Assembly (NCBI GenBank): GCA_016184455.1
Contig: JACPCS010000105.1
Location: forward strand, 1-64,000
Length of the DNA stretch: 64,000 bases
Origin: Acidobacteriota bacterium
Lineage (GTDB): Bacteria; Acidobacteriota; Vicinamibacteria; Vicinamibacterales; UBA2999
Direction: 5' to 3'
This document shows, one piece after another, positions 38,319 through 53,464 of this stretch. Numbering within the stretch: position 1 is the first letter of the stretch; every line of letters starts with the position of its first letter. The position numbers and the translations under genes were made by a program. Below the pieces are notes generated by a model that was given only the letters and a program-made list of their open reading frames with translations, was not told the origin of the DNA and did no database searches.

Positions 38319-39845
38319 ATGACGGGCGGCATGCTGGCCAGCCTGCGCAGCGCCGCCGTGTTCGGCGTCGACGCCTATCCCGTCCAGATCGAGGTGGACG
38401 TCTCCTTCGGTCTGCCGCACTTCACGATGGTGGGGCTGCCTGACGCCACGGTTCGCGAGAGCCGGGACCGCGTCCGCGCCGCCATCCGCAACTCGGGGTT
38501 CGTCTTCCCGCCGCACCGCATCATCGTCAATCTGGCGCCCGCTGACGTACGCAAGGCGGGCTCGTCGTTCGACCTCCCCATTGCGCTGGGACTGCTCGCC
38601 ACGTCGGGTCAACTGACGCGCCGCGACGTCGACGACACCGTCGTCCTCGGCGAGTTGTCGCTCGACGGCGCCATCAACGGGATCCGCGGCGTGCTGCCGA
38701 TCGCCATTGCGGCCCGCCGCCTTGGCCTGCGCCGGCTGCTGCTGCCGCCGCAGAATGCGGCGGAGGCGTCGGTCATCGAGGGGCTCGACGTCTGCGTGGC
38801 ACGCTCGCTCCCGGAGGCGGTCGGCGCGCTGAACAATCCTGACGGGGCCGAGCGCGTGCAACGCGCACCGACCCCAGCCGCCTCCGCGGCGCCGGCCGAC
38901 GGCGACCTTGCCGAAGTGCGGGGCCAGCTGCTCCCGCGGCGAGCGCTCGAAGTGGCGGCCGCCGGCGGCCACAATCTGCTGCTGAGTGGGCCGCCCGGCG
39001 CGGGCAAGACGATGCTGGCGCGGCGGCTCGGCGGGATTCTGCCGGGACTGACCTTCGACGAGGCACTCGAGTGCACGGCGATCCACTCGGTCGCGGGCGC
39101 GCTGCCGCCGGGCACCGGCCTGCTCACGACGCGCCCCTTTCGTGCGCCGCATCACACGATCTCCAACGTGGCGCTCGTCGGCGGTGGCGCGAGTCCCCGC
39201 CCCGGCGAGATCTCGCTCGCGCACAACGGCGTGCTTTTTCTCGACGAGATGCCCGAATTCGACCGCCGCGTGCTGGAGGTGCTGCGGCAGCCGCTCGAGG
39301 AGGGACTCGTCACCATTGCCCGCGCGGCGCGGACCGCGGTCTTCCCTGCCCGCTTCGTGCTGGTCGCCGCCATGAATCCGTGCCCGTGCGGCTTCCTCGG
39401 CGACGAGCGCCGTGAGTGCCGGTGTACGCCATCGCAGGTTGCGAAGTACCGCGGGCGCCTGTCCGGCCCGCTGCGCGATCGCATCGACCTCATCGTGAAC
39501 GTACCAGCGGTGCCCGTCCAGGCGATCACCGACGCGCAGCCCGGCGAACCGAGCGCGGTGGTCCGTCAGCGCGTCTGGCTGGCACGAGGCACCCAGCGGC
39601 ATCGTTTCGCCGGGTGCGGCGTTCGCACGAATGCCGATCTTCGCGGCGCGGTCGTGTCGCGGTTCTGCGCGCCCGATACGGCCGGACGGGCGCTCCTCGG
39701 TCGCGCCGTCGAACGCTTCGGCGTGAGCGCTCGCGGCTACGACCGCGTGCTCAAGGTCGCGCGCACGATTGCGGACCTGGCGGGATCAGACGCGGTGTGC
39801 GCCGAGCACGTCGCGGAGGCGCTGCAGTATCGACTGGTGGAGTGA
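38319..39845 (+). CDS. YifB/ComM family Mg chelatase-like AAA ATPase
   Basis: FTMVGLPDATVRESRDRVRAAIRNSGF, LLSGPPGAGKTMLARRLGGILP, RPFRAPHHTISNVALVGGG, GVLFLDEMPEF, AAMNPCPCGFLGD. Confidence 0.94.
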   Translation: MTGGMLASLRSAAVFGVDAYPVQIEVDVSFGLPHFTMVGLPDATVRESRDRVRAAIRNSGFVFPPHRIIVNLAPADVRKAGSSFDLPIALGLLATSGQLTRRDVDDTVVLGELSLDGAINGIRGVLPIAIAARRLGLRRLLLPPQNAAEASVIEGLDVCVARSLPEAVGALNNPDGAERVQRAPTPAASAAPADGDLAEVRGQLLPRRALEVAAAGGHNLLLSGPPGAGKTMLARRLGGILPGLTFDEALECTAIHSVAGALPPGTGLLTTRPFRAPHHTISNVALVGGGASPRPGEISLAHNGVLFLDEMPEFDRRVLEVLRQPLEEGLVTIARAARTAVFPARFVLVAAMNPCPCGFLGDERRECRCTPSQVAKYRGRLSGPLRDRIDLIVNVPAVPVQAITDAQPGEPSAVVRQRVWLARGTQRHRFAGCGVRTNADLRGAVVSRFCAPDTAGRALLGRAVERFGVSARGYDRVLKVARTIADLAGSDAVCAEHVAEALQYRLVE

Positions 39846-39891
39846 TGCCAAACGACTGGTGCCGGTGAAAGGATTCGTCGCCCTGACGCGC

Positions 39892-40515
39892 CTATCGACG
39901 AAGCCGCGCAGGAGGCAGACGGTTGAAGTAGAACTCCTTGTACTGGACCGGATTGCCGTTCGCGTCGAGGAACCCGAACGACTGCTGAAAGATGATCGGC
40001 GGCGCCGCATTGGCGGGCGCGGTCGCGTCGAGGATGTACAGACGATTCTCGTGCAGGTAGATGCCGACGTACGACTGGGTGCCATCCGGATTGGTCAGCT
40101 GCAGCTCGTGCCCCGTGACGCGCTCGATGTAGTGCCACGCGTCGTACGTCACCCTGACACCTGGCTTCTGGCGGTACCGCGTCGCCGCATAGTCGATCGA
40201 CGCCATGATGTCGATCGTCCAGTACCCGGGACCGCCCCGATACGCGACGTGATTCAGTTCCGAGTGGATGCGCTCGGCATCCGAGTAGTCGATCACGGTG
40301 ATCGAATACTGCGTGCCGCCCTGCGCCCAGCGGTACACTCGGCCGGGAAACGTCGCACCGTACTCGGACTCCCAGGTGATGGTCTCGATCTTCGGTTCGC
40401 CGGGAGCGGGGATGGTGAAGCGATCGACGCGATTCACGTATTCGGTCCAGTCCTGTGCCAGCGCCGGCTGCGCCAGCAGCACGCATGACGCCGCTATGAA
40501 CCACCCGTGGCGCAT
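39892..40515 (-). CDS. Secreted protein of unknown function
   Basis: Signal peptide MRHGWFIAASCVLLAQPALAQDWTEY; no family recognised. Confidence 0.7.
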   Translation of the reverse strand: MRHGWFIAASCVLLAQPALAQDWTEYVNRVDRFTIPAPGEPKIETITWESEYGATFPGRVYRWAQGGTQYSITVIDYSDAERIHSELNHVAYRGGPGYWTIDIMASIDYAATRYRQKPGVRVTYDAWHYIERVTGHELQLTNPDGTQSYVGIYLHENRLYILDATAPANAAPPIIFQQSFGFLDANGNPVQYKEFYFNRLPPARLRR

Positions 40516-40537
40516 ACGCCCGTAACTTACCACAGGG

Positions 40538-41398
40538 TCAGGACAGCCTGGACTCGGACCGCATTTGCGCGGCACTGGCTGCGAGGATGACGGCGCCGCC
40601 AACCAGTGTCCATCCACCTGGCTGTTCACTCCGCACCAGCCAGGTCCATACGGGATTGAGCACCGGTTCAAGGAGGAGCAGCAGCGACGCGTCCAACGCC
40701 GGCAGCTCCCCTACCGCCGCCGTCAAGAGGATGTAGGCCATCCCGATCTGGAAGACACCGAGATACCCGAGCGTCGCCCATGCAGCGACCGGAGCTGCCG
40801 GGAGCGGCCACATCGCCGGGACGCCGACGAGGAACGCCAGCACGTTGCCGGTCGCGACCGCCGACACCGCCGTGCCCGGCTCACTCCGCTCCATCCACCG
40901 GAGGCCCAGCAGCGTGAGGCCCCAGGTCGCGCCGCACATCGCACCCAGGAGATTGCCCGTCGACGGATCCGGCGCCGTGGCTGTTGATTGGGCGCTTCCC
41001 GAGATGCAGAGCGCGAGGCCGACCGCCACCGCCACGAGCACGCCGATGTCGCGCCGCCGGAACCGTTCGCCGAGCAGCACGGGACCGACGAGCGCCACGT
41101 ACAGCGGCGCCGTCGACTGCAGGAAGATCGCGCTTGCCGCCGTGGTCAGCTTCGTCGCCGCCACGAACAGCACGAGCGTCGCCGCATACACGACGCCGAC
41201 GGCCGCCGCTCGGGGGGACCAGCGCAACTGACCACGAAACCAGAGGAGGAGCATCGCTGCGGCGATGCCGGATCGGATCGACGCCACCTGCATCGCGGAA
41301 AACGCGGCGGTTTTGATGGCCGCGCCGCCCGTCGAAAACAACAGGGCGGCTCCCGCGACCTGCAGGACCGCTTTGGTCTTTCTTCGCCCGGGGGTCAT
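40538..41398 (-). CDS. EamA/DMT family transporter
   Basis: About ten hydrophobic segments; LLFSTGGAAIKTAAFSAMQVASIRSGIAA, FLQSTAPLYVALVGPVLLGERF. Confidence 0.85.
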   Translation of the reverse strand: MTPGRRKTKAVLQVAGAALLFSTGGAAIKTAAFSAMQVASIRSGIAAAMLLLWFRGQLRWSPRAAAVGVVYAATLVLFVAATKLTTAASAIFLQSTAPLYVALVGPVLLGERFRRRDIGVLVAVAVGLALCISGSAQSTATAPDPSTGNLLGAMCGATWGLTLLGLRWMERSEPGTAVSAVATGNVLAFLVGVPAMWPLPAAPVAAWATLGYLGVFQIGMAYILLTAAVGELPALDASLLLLLEPVLNPVWTWLVRSEQPGGWTLVGGAVILAASAAQMRSESRLS

Positions 41399-41434
41399 TT
41401 GTTTTGAAGAGCCGATAAGCCGTGTGGTAGCCTC

Positions 41435-42382
41435 ATGACTCCGCGTCGAGAGATGGCTTCACGTCGTTTCACTATTCTTGCGGCCGATCGCAGCACCGGC
41501 GTGGTGCGCCGGGCGACGATCTCGCTCCGCGTCGTCACGGTCGCCGTCAGCATCGTACTCGCGACGCCCATCCTCATCGGCCTTGGCGCGGCCTGGAAGG
41601 GGTGGACCGACGTGGGCGCGCTGCGCGCCAGCCATCAGGAGCTCCTCATCGAGAACTCCAACTACCGCGAGGCGACCCAGGCGCTCGCCGGCCAAATCGA
41701 GTCGCTCCAGGCGGCCGTCAGCGATCTCAGCGCGCGCTCCGCGCTCGAGCCGAATCTCGCGCGCGCGATGAACCGCCTGCCGGCGATCGTGCGCTCCCGC
41801 GCGATGGGCGGCACGACGACGGGCGGCTCCCGCGACGATCTGTCCTATGCGCGGGCGCTCTCGGCGCTGACCACGCCGGAAGACACCTTCGGCATGCTCC
41901 GCACGCTGCTCGGAAGCCTGGAGGATCGCCTGAACGTCGTCGCGCGCACCGTGGAGCGGCGCAACGCGCTCGCCAACGCGACGCCGTCGATGTGGCCGGC
42001 GTACGGGTGGCTCTCATCGGGCATGGGACCGCGGCGCGATCCGATCACGGGCGGCCCGGATTATCACTCGGGGCTCGACATCGCCGGCGAGCGGGGCCAG
42101 CCGGTGTACGCGACCGCGGCCGGCACGGTACGGCGCGTCGGCTACGAGGGCGCCTACGGCAACCTCATCGTCATCGACCACGGGTTCGGGCTCGAAACGC
42201 GCTACGGCCACCTTCAGCGCTTCCTGGTCCGACCCGGGGCGAAGGTGCAGCGCGGCGACACGATCGGGTTGATCGGCGGCACCGGCCGCACGACCGGCTA
42301 TCACCTCCACTACGAGGTGGTGGCCAACGGGCGGATGATCAATCCGCTCCAGCTGCTGACCCAGCAGCCGACCCGCCGCTAA
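41435..42382 (+). CDS. M23 family metallopeptidase
   Basis: GPRRDPITGGPDYHSGLDIAGERGQPVYATAAGTV...LIVIDHGFGLETRYGHLQ...GTGRTTGYHLHYEV. Confidence 0.92.
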   Translation: MTPRREMASRRFTILAADRSTGVVRRATISLRVVTVAVSIVLATPILIGLGAAWKGWTDVGALRASHQELLIENSNYREATQALAGQIESLQAAVSDLSARSALEPNLARAMNRLPAIVRSRAMGGTTTGGSRDDLSYARALSALTTPEDTFGMLRTLLGSLEDRLNVVARTVERRNALANATPSMWPAYGWLSSGMGPRRDPITGGPDYHSGLDIAGERGQPVYATAAGTVRRVGYEGAYGNLIVIDHGFGLETRYGHLQRFLVRPGAKVQRGDTIGLIGGTGRTTGYHLHYEVVANGRMINPLQLLTQQPTRR

Positions 42383-42451
42383 GGTCCTGCAAGTCCGGCG
42401 TTTCCTTGCCGATCTGTAGCCCGGCGGCTACAATCGAAAGAATACCTTTCC

Positions 42452-46985
<4,534 letters not shown>

Positions 46986-46998
<13 letters not shown>

Positions 46999-47396
46999 GT
47001 GATCCGGCGCGTCGTTTCTCCGGTGATTTCCAGGTCGACGGTGACCGCGCCGGGGAGCGCATGCGTCAGCCTGTCGGGCCATTCGATCGCCAGCACCCCG
47101 TCGGTCGCGCCCATCTCTTCCAACCCGAGGTCGTCGGTCGCTGCCTTCTCGAGACGGTAGAGATCCGCGTGGTACAGCGTCAGGCGACCGCTCCGATACT
47201 CGTGAACGAGCGTGAACGTGGGGCTGGACACCTCGTCGGGATCGACGCCGAGGCCCACCGCGAGGCCGCGCACGAACGCGGTCTTCCCTGCCCCGAGGGC
47301 CCCTGAGAGGAGTACGACGTCGCCGGCGTTGAGTGTGGCGGCGAGTTCGCGCGCGACTGCCTGGGTCTCTTCTTCGGAGTGCGTGAGCCGGGTCAC
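46986..47396 (-). CDS. tsaE: tRNA threonylcarbamoyladenosine biosynthesis protein TsaE
   Basis: LSGALGAGKTAFVRGLAVGLGVDPDEVSSPTFTLVHEYRSGRLTLYHADLYRLE; GTG start overlapping nnr. Confidence 0.93.
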
Positions 47397-48958
47397 GCGT
47401 CCTTCTCGGCGCCGGTCAGCCGGTTGAGCGCTTCCCCGAGCCGTGCGACGACGTCGGTCGCCGTGATGGCGACCTGCCCGATGCTGGCTTCGGCGAGGTC
47501 CCCCGCCGCGCCATGGACGAACACCGCGAGACGGCACGCCGCCTCGGCGTCGAGGAGCTGCGCGAGCCAGGCGGCAATCATCCCCGTCAGCACGTCGCCC
47601 GTTCCGCCGGTGGCGAGACCGGCGCCGCCGGTCGGGTTGATGAAGATATGGCCCTCGGGCGTCGCGATGATGGTGCGATGCCCCTTCAGCACCACGTAGA
47701 TGCGATGGGTGGCCGCGAAGTGTCCTGCCACCTCGATGCGGTTCCCTTGGACCTCCTCGACCGAGGAGCCGACGAGCCGCGCCATCTCGCCCGGATGCGG
47801 GGTGATGATGATCTCCCGATCCTCCCGGCCGGTAAGGACGGCTGGCTCGTCGGCGAGCACGGTGAGCGCGTCCGCGTCGAGCACGAGCGGGACCGTGGCA
47901 CGATCGACGAGCGTGCGGACGAATGCCGCCACACCAGCGTCGCGTCCGAGGCCGGGACCGCATGCAATGACATCCTGGTGCATCGCCAGGACGGTGTCGA
48001 CCGCGCTCGCCGCGACCGTGCCCCCCTTGCCGTCCGGGAGAGCCTCCGTCATGTACTCGGGCGCCATGGCGGCGACGATCGGCAGGCAGCAGCCGGGTGT
48101 GGCGACGGTCACGAGACCGGCACCCGAGCGGAGCGCGCCGATGGCCGCCAGATGCGCCGCGCCAGTCTTGCCGCGCGACCCGGCAATCACCGTGACTCGC
48201 CCGTAGTCACCTTTGTGGGAGTCCGGCGCACGCGGCTCGACGAGCGGGCGGAGCTGCTCCGGCGTCAGCAGCTCGATGCGCGGCCCCTCGAGGCCGTCGA
48301 GCACGTCCGACGGGATGCCGATGTCGGCAATGACCACGTCGCCGGCATGCGCCTCCCCTGGCGGCAGGACGAGCGGCAGCTTGGGCGCGGCCAGCGTCAC
48401 CGTCATCGACGCATCGATGCAGTCGCCGATCGGATGCGGCGTGTCGGCTGACAGGCCGCTCGGCAGGTCGATCGACACGATCGGAATCCCAGCGGCGTTC
48501 ACGTCGGCGACGACGGTCTCCATCATCCCGGCGAGCGACGACCTGAGGCCCGTACCGAAGATCGCGTCGACGATCAGCGTGCACTGGGAGATCTCGGAGA
48601 AGTGCAGCTCCCACGTCTGCTCGTCACCGATTTCCACAACGGTGACGCCGAGGCGGCCCAGGATGTCGAGATTCGTGCGGGCATCGCCCCGGATGTCGGC
48701 GACGGATCCGATGATGAAGACGCCGGCATCGATGCCGCGCTGGATCAGCGTCCGGGCCACGACGAACCCATCGCCGCCGTTGTTGCCGCAGCCGCACAGG
48801 ACGGCCACGCGCGCCTCGAGCCGCGACTCGTACGCCGCCTCCATCGCCGCCACGACCTGGCGGCCGGCGTTCTCCATGAGGACGAGCGACGGGATGCCGA
48901 TCTCCTCGATCGTGTAGCGATCCGCCTCGCGCATCTGCGCGGCGTTGAGAATACGCAT
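47393..48958 (-). CDS. nnr: Bifunctional NAD(P)H-hydrate epimerase / ADP-dependent (S)-NAD(P)H-hydrate dehydratase
   Basis: VAVLCGCGNNGGDGFVVARTL; GDYGRVTVIAGSRGKTGAAHLA, TPHPGEMARLVG, NPTGGAGLATGGTGDVLTGMIAAWLAQ. Confidence 0.94.
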   Translation of the reverse strand: MRILNAAQMREADRYTIEEIGIPSLVLMENAGRQVVAAMEAAYESRLEARVAVLCGCGNNGGDGFVVARTLIQRGIDAGVFIIGSVADIRGDARTNLDILGRLGVTVVEIGDEQTWELHFSEISQCTLIVDAIFGTGLRSSLAGMMETVVADVNAAGIPIVSIDLPSGLSADTPHPIGDCIDASMTVTLAAPKLPLVLPPGEAHAGDVVIADIGIPSDVLDGLEGPRIELLTPEQLRPLVEPRAPDSHKGDYGRVTVIAGSRGKTGAAHLAAIGALRSGAGLVTVATPGCCLPIVAAMAPEYMTEALPDGKGGTVAASAVDTVLAMHQDVIACGPGLGRDAGVAAFVRTLVDRATVPLVLDADALTVLADEPAVLTGREDREIIITPHPGEMARLVGSSVEEVQGNRIEVAGHFAATHRIYVVLKGHRTIIATPEGHIFINPTGGAGLATGGTGDVLTGMIAAWLAQLLDAEAACRLAVFVHGAAGDLAEASIGQVAITATDVVARLGEALNRLTGAEKDA

Positions 48959-48964
48959 GGGCTG

Positions 48965-51841
48965 CTACTGCGAGGCGAACGTCGTCTCCACCGCCGGGCA
49001 CGAGCAGAACAGGTTGCGATCGCCGTACGGGTTGTCGATCCGGCCGACGGACGGCCAGAACTTGTGTGCCCGCACGAACGGCAGCGGAAAGGCCGCTTCC
49101 TCCCGCGAATAGGGATGCGTCCACGTGTCGGCGGCCACCGCCTCGGCCGTGTGAGGCGCGTGCTTCAGCGGATTGTCGTCGCGACTCCAGCGGCCGCTGA
49201 CCACGTGATCGATCTCACGTCGAATCTGGATCATCGCGTCGCAGAAGCGATCGAGCTCGGATGTGTCCTCGCTCTCCGTCGGCTCCACCATGAGCGTGCC
49301 GGCCACCGGAAACGACACGGTGGGTGCGTGAAAGCCGTAGTCCATCAGCCGCTTCGCCACGTCCATCTCGTCGACCCCGGACGACTTGAACTGCCGCAGA
49401 TCGAAGATCAGCTCGTGCGCGACGCGGCCGTTCGCCCGCGCGTAGAGTACCGGGTAATACGACTCCAGCCGCGCCTTGATGTAGTTCGCGTTCAGGATCG
49501 CGTAGCGCGTCGCGTTGGTCAGCCCCTCGGCGCCGAGCATCCGGATATAGCCGTAGGAGATCAGCAGAATGCTGGCGCTTCCCCAGGGCGCCGCCGAGAC
49601 GGCATGAATGCCCTGCGTGCCGCCGGTCTCGAGGAGCGGGTGCCGCGGCAGAAACGGCGCGACGTGCCGCGCCACGCCAATCGGGCCCATGCCAGGTCCC
49701 CCGCCACCATGGGGGATCGCGAACGTCTTGTGCAGGTTGAGGTGGCAGACGTCCGCGCCGATGAGCGCCGGGCTCGTCAGCCCGACCTGCGCGTTCATGT
49801 TCGCGCCGTCCATGTACACCTGCCCGCCGTGCGCGTGGACGATCTCGCAGATGGTCCGGATTTCGTCCTCGAACACACCGTGCGTCGAGGGGTACGTCAC
49901 CATCAGGCAGGCCAGACGGTCGCGGTGCTCGGCTGCCTTTGCGCGCAGATCGTCGACGTCGATGTCCCCCCGCGGCGCCGATGCGACGACGACCACCCGC
50001 ATGCCGGCCATCGCGGCGCTCGCCGGGTTTGTGCCGTGCGCGGAGGCGGGAATGAGCACCACGTCACGGTGCGCGCCGCCGCGGGAGCGATGATACGCCC
50101 GGATGACCATCAGGCCGGTGAACTCCCCCTGCGCGCCCGAATTCGGCTGCAGCGACACCGCGGCGAAGCCGGTGATCTCGCAGAGCGCCGCCTCCAGGTC
50201 GCGGAAGACCTCGGCGTAGCCCTGCGCCTGATCGACCGGCGCACATGGATGCACGCGGCTGAAATGCTCCCACGTGACCGGCAACATCTCCGTGGCGGCG
50301 TTCAGCTTCATCGTGCAGGAGCCGAGCGGAATCATCGACGTGTCCAGGCCGATATCCTTGCGTTCGAGGCTCCGGATGTACCGCATCATCTCCGTTTCGG
50401 ACCGATGCGTGTTGAACACCGGATGGGTCATGAACGGCGTGGTCCGGCGCAGCGAAGGCGGCAGATCGTCAGTGCCGGAGACCGCGCGCGTCTCGAGCGC
50501 CGGCGGCGCCTTGCCGAGCGCGGCCGCGAACACACTCACGATGTCGTGAACATCCGATGTGTCGACGGTCTCGTTCAGCGCGATGCCCACCCGGCGGTCG
50601 TCCATGTACCGGAAATTGATGCCCGCCGCCAGCGCGCAATCGCGCACGACGGCCGAACTGGGCACTTCGACCTGCAGCGTGTCGAAGTACTGCGCGTTGA
50701 GCTGGCGCAGGTCGAGCGCACGGAGCGCGTCGTCGAGGACCCGGGCGAGCGTGTGCACCCGGCCGGCAATCGCGCGCAGGCCATCCGGCCCGTGGTAGAC
50801 CGCGTACATCGCGGCCGTGTTGGCAAGGAGCGCCTGCGCCGTGCAGATGTTCGAGGTCGCCTTCTCGCGGCGGATGTGCTGCTCGCGCGTGGCGAGCGCC
50901 ATACGGTACGCCTTGCGGCCGTGCGCATCGACGGAGACGCCGATCAGCCGTCCCGGCAGCTGCCGGACGTAGCCGGTCCGCGTGGCGAAAAAGGCCGCGT
51001 GCGGCCCGCCGTAGCCGAGCGGCACGCCGTAGCGCTGTGAGTTGCCGAAGGCGACGTCGGCGCCCATCTCGCCCGGAGGCGTGAGTAGCGCAAGCGTCAG
51101 CAGATCAGTGCCGACGGCCACCAGCGCCCCCCCGTCGTGCGCCTCGCGGATGATCGGCGCGAGATCCCGGACGAGCCCCGCTTCATCGGGGTACTGCAGC
51201 AGCACGCCGAAGGGTGCCGTTGCCGCAAACCTCATCGCCTCCACCGGCTCGACGCGCACGTCGACGCCGAGCGGCTCGGCGCGCGCCTGCACGACGTCGA
51301 TCGTCTGCGGCAGGCAGCGGTCGCTCACCAGAAACAGGTTCCGCCCGCGTGCCCCGACGCGGTGCAGCAGCGTCATCGCCTCCGCCGCCGCCGTGGCCTC
51401 GTCCAGCAGCGACGCATTCGCCACCTCCATCCCCGTCAGGTCCGCGACCATCGTCTGGAAATTGAGGAGCGACTCGAGCCGGCCCTGCGCGATCTCGGCC
51501 TGATAGGGCGTATACGGCGTGTACCACCCGGGGTTTTCCATCACCATCCGCAGGATCACGCTCGGTGTGATGGTGTCGTGGTAGCCGAGCCCGATGTAGG
51601 AACGGAACGTCTTGTTGCGCCGCGCGAGATGCGTCAGACGCCGCAGGTACTGGTGCTCGCCTTCCGGCGGCGGTAGCCGGAGCGGCTGCGTGAGCCGAAT
51701 CGAAGCCGGGATCGCCTGGTCGATGAGCGCGTCGAGCGAAGGCGCGCCGATCGCAGCCAGCATCGCGTCGCGCTCGGCTGGTGTCGGGCCGATGTGCCGC
51801 GGGGCGAACCAGTCGTGGGCGTCGAGGACGTGATCAGCCAA
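48965..51841 (-). CDS. gcvP: Glycine dehydrogenase (decarboxylating) GcvP
   Basis: [37 protein letters not shown] lysine region [30 protein letters not shown] start probable. Confidence 0.96.
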   Translation of the reverse strand: MADHVLDAHDWFAPRHIGPTPAERDAMLAAIGAPSLDALIDQAIPASIRLTQPLRLPPPEGEHQYLRRLTHLARRNKTFRSYIGLGYHDTITPSVILRMVMENPGWYTPYTPYQAEIAQGRLESLLNFQTMVADLTGMEVANASLLDEATAAAEAMTLLHRVGARGRNLFLVSDRCLPQTIDVVQARAEPLGVDVRVEPVEAMRFAATAPFGVLLQYPDEAGLVRDLAPIIREAHDGGALVAVGTDLLTLALLTPPGEMGADVAFGNSQRYGVPLGYGGPHAAFFATRTGYVRQLPGRLIGVSVDAHGRKAYRMALATREQHIRREKATSNICTAQALLANTAAMYAVYHGPDGLRAIAGRVHTLARVLDDALRALDLRQLNAQYFDTLQVEVPSSAVVRDCALAAGINFRYMDDRRVGIALNETVDTSDVHDIVSVFAAALGKAPPALETRAVSGTDDLPPSLRRTTPFMTHPVFNTHRSETEMMRYIRSLERKDIGLDTSMIPLGSCTMKLNAATEMLPVTWEHFSRVHPCAPVDQAQGYAEVFRDLEAALCEITGFAAVSLQPNSGAQGEFTGLMVIRAYHRSRGGAHRDVVLIPASAHGTNPASAAMAGMRVVVVASAPRGDIDVDDLRAKAAEHRDRLACLMVTYPSTHGVFEDEIRTICEIVHAHGGQVYMDGANMNAQVGLTSPALIGADVCHLNLHKTFAIPHGGGGPGMGPIGVARHVAPFLPRHPLLETGGTQGIHAVSAAPWGSASILLISYGYIRMLGAEGLTNATRYAILNANYIKARLESYYPVLYARANGRVAHELIFDLRQFKSSGVDEMDVAKRLMDYGFHAPTVSFPVAGTLMVEPTESEDTSELDRFCDAMIQIRREIDHVVSGRWSRDDNPLKHAPHTAEAVAADTWTHPYSREEAAFPLPFVRAHKFWPSVGRIDNPYGDRNLFCSCPAVETTFASQ

Positions 51842-52208
51842 GGAGCTTCTGATACTGCGCGCTGTCGAGAAGTGCAGCCGCTTCACCGGGATTGGCGACC
51901 CGCACCTTGATCATCCAGCTGGCGTGCGGGTCGTTGTTGACCACTTCCGGATGCTGCTTCAGATGGTTGTTCACCTCCACCACCTGTCCCCCCATGGGGG
52001 CAACCAGCTCCGAGACCGCCTTTACCGACTCGATCGTCCCGAACGGCTGCCCTGCCGTGACGTGCGCACCGACCTCGGGGAGCTCCACGTAGACGACGTC
52101 GCCGAGCTGCTGCTGGGCATAGTCGGTGATCCCCACCTCGGCCGTGTCGCCCGAGACTCGGATCCATTCGTGATCCTTGGTGTACCTGCGGTCATCCGGA
52201 TATGCCAT
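51834..52208 (-). CDS. gcvH: Glycine cleavage system H protein
   Basis: [41 protein letters not shown]...[16 protein letters not shown]. Confidence 0.96.
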   Translation of the reverse strand: MAYPDDRRYTKDHEWIRVSGDTAEVGITDYAQQQLGDVVYVELPEVGAHVTAGQPFGTIESVKAVSELVAPMGGQVVEVNNHLKQHPEVVNNDPHASWMIKVRVANPGEAAALLDSAQYQKLLG

Positions 52209-52260
52209 AAGGTTCTCCGGCGGGGCTGTCGCGTCTCTTCGCCGCGCGTCGTGCCCTGCC

Positions 52261-53430
52261 CTACGTACGACGTTTGTAGAACGGCATCGGCACCACCCGC
52301 GCGCGCGCGGCACGGCCACGGATGTCGATGGCGATCTCGGTGCCGCTCCGCGCCAGCGCGACGGGCACGTAGGCCATGCCGATCGCCTTCTTGAGATACG
52401 GGGTCTGCGTGCCGCTCGTCACGACGCCAACCGGCCTGCCGTCCTGCAGGACGCGGTAGCCGTGCCGGGCAATGCCCGGATCGATCATCTCCAAGCCGAC
52501 AAGACGGCGCGTGACACCCTGCTCCTTCTGCCGCAGAAGCGGATCGCGCCCGATGAACCGCTCGTTGGTCCACCCGACGATCCACCCGAGGCCGGCCTCG
52601 AGCACCGTCGTGGACTCGTCGATGTCGTTGCCGAACAGGCGCATGCCGGCTTCGAGCCGCAGCGTATCGCGCGCGCCGAGTCCGGCGGCCACGACGCCGG
52701 CCGACCGGCCGGACTCCAGAATCGCCTGCCAGACGCGGTCTGCCATGTTCGGCGGCACGAAGATCTCGAATCCGTCTTCGCCCGTATATCCGGTCCGTGC
52801 GATGGTGGCGCGCGCGCCCGCGACCTCGCCGTACGCGAAGCCGAATGCCGGGATCGCCGCAAGCTCCACGCCGGTGAGCGGCTGCAGCACGTCGAGCGCG
52901 GCCGGTCCCTGCAGCGCGAGCAGCGCGTACCGGCTGCTCGAGTCGACGGCGACCGCGTCTCCGGCGGCCTTCACCTGCTCGCTGATCCAGGCGTAGTCCT
53001 TCTCGGCGTTGCTCGCGTTGACCACGAGCAGGAAGTGCGTGGGCGCCAGGCGGTAGACGATCAGGTCGTCGAGAAACGTGCCGTCGGGGGTCAGCAGCCC
53101 CGTGTACTGCGCGTGGCCGACGCGCAGCTGTGCGGGATCGCTGCAGACGATCCGCTGCACCGCAGCGAGCGCGTCTCTGCCCGCGATCTCGACCTCCCCC
53201 ATGTGGCTCACGTCGAAGAGTCCCGCCCGTGTGCGAACCGCCATGTGCTCGCTCGTGATGCCCGCGTACTCGAGCGGCATCTCCCAGCCGGCAAACGGCA
53301 CCATCCGGGCCCCGGACGCGTGATGGCGGGCGTTGAGCGGAGTCTTTCGAAGGAGGTTCGGCTCGTTCGGGGCGTTCGATGCGTTCGGATCGTTCGGGTT
53401 CCGCTCGTGTGAGGCGTTCGCGACGGTCAC
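52261..53430 (-). CDS. gcvT: Aminomethyltransferase GcvT
   Basis: LNARHHASGARMVPFAGWEMPLEYAGI, LFDVSHMGEVEIAGRDA, ARTGYTGEDGFEIF. N-terminal start uncertain (repeat-encoded). Confidence 0.94.
   Translation of the reverse strand: MTVANASHERNPNDPNASNAPNEPNLLRKTPLNARHHASGARMVPFAGWEMPLEYAGITSEHMAVRTRAGLFDVSHMGEVEIAGRDALAAVQRIVCSDPAQLRVGHAQYTGLLTPDGTFLDDLIVYRLAPTHFLLVVNASNAEKDYAWISEQVKAAGDAVAVDSSSRYALLALQGPAALDVLQPLTGVELAAIPAFGFAYGEVAGARATIARTGYTGEDGFEIFVPPNMADRVWQAILESGRSAGVVAAGLGARDTLRLEAGMRLFGNDIDESTTVLEAGLGWIVGWTNERFIGRDPLLRQKEQGVTRRLVGLEMIDPGIARHGYRVLQDGRPVGVVTSGTQTPYLKKAIGMAYVPVALARSGTEIAIDIRGRAARARVVPMPFYKRRT
53357..53401. repeat. 9-bp tandem repeat (ttcggNNcg)x5 at the gcvT 5' end
   Basis: ttcggctcg ttcggggcg ttcgatgcg ttcggatcg ttcgggttc. 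Confidence 0.9.
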
Positions 53431-53464
53431 AAAGACGTAACGGTACTATCTGCGCGCAGGAGGG

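Noticed and set aside
53431-53464. Glycine riboswitch upstream of gcvTHP
   Set aside because: Only 34 nt separate gcvT from the regulator gene; no room for and no sign of a glycine aptamer.
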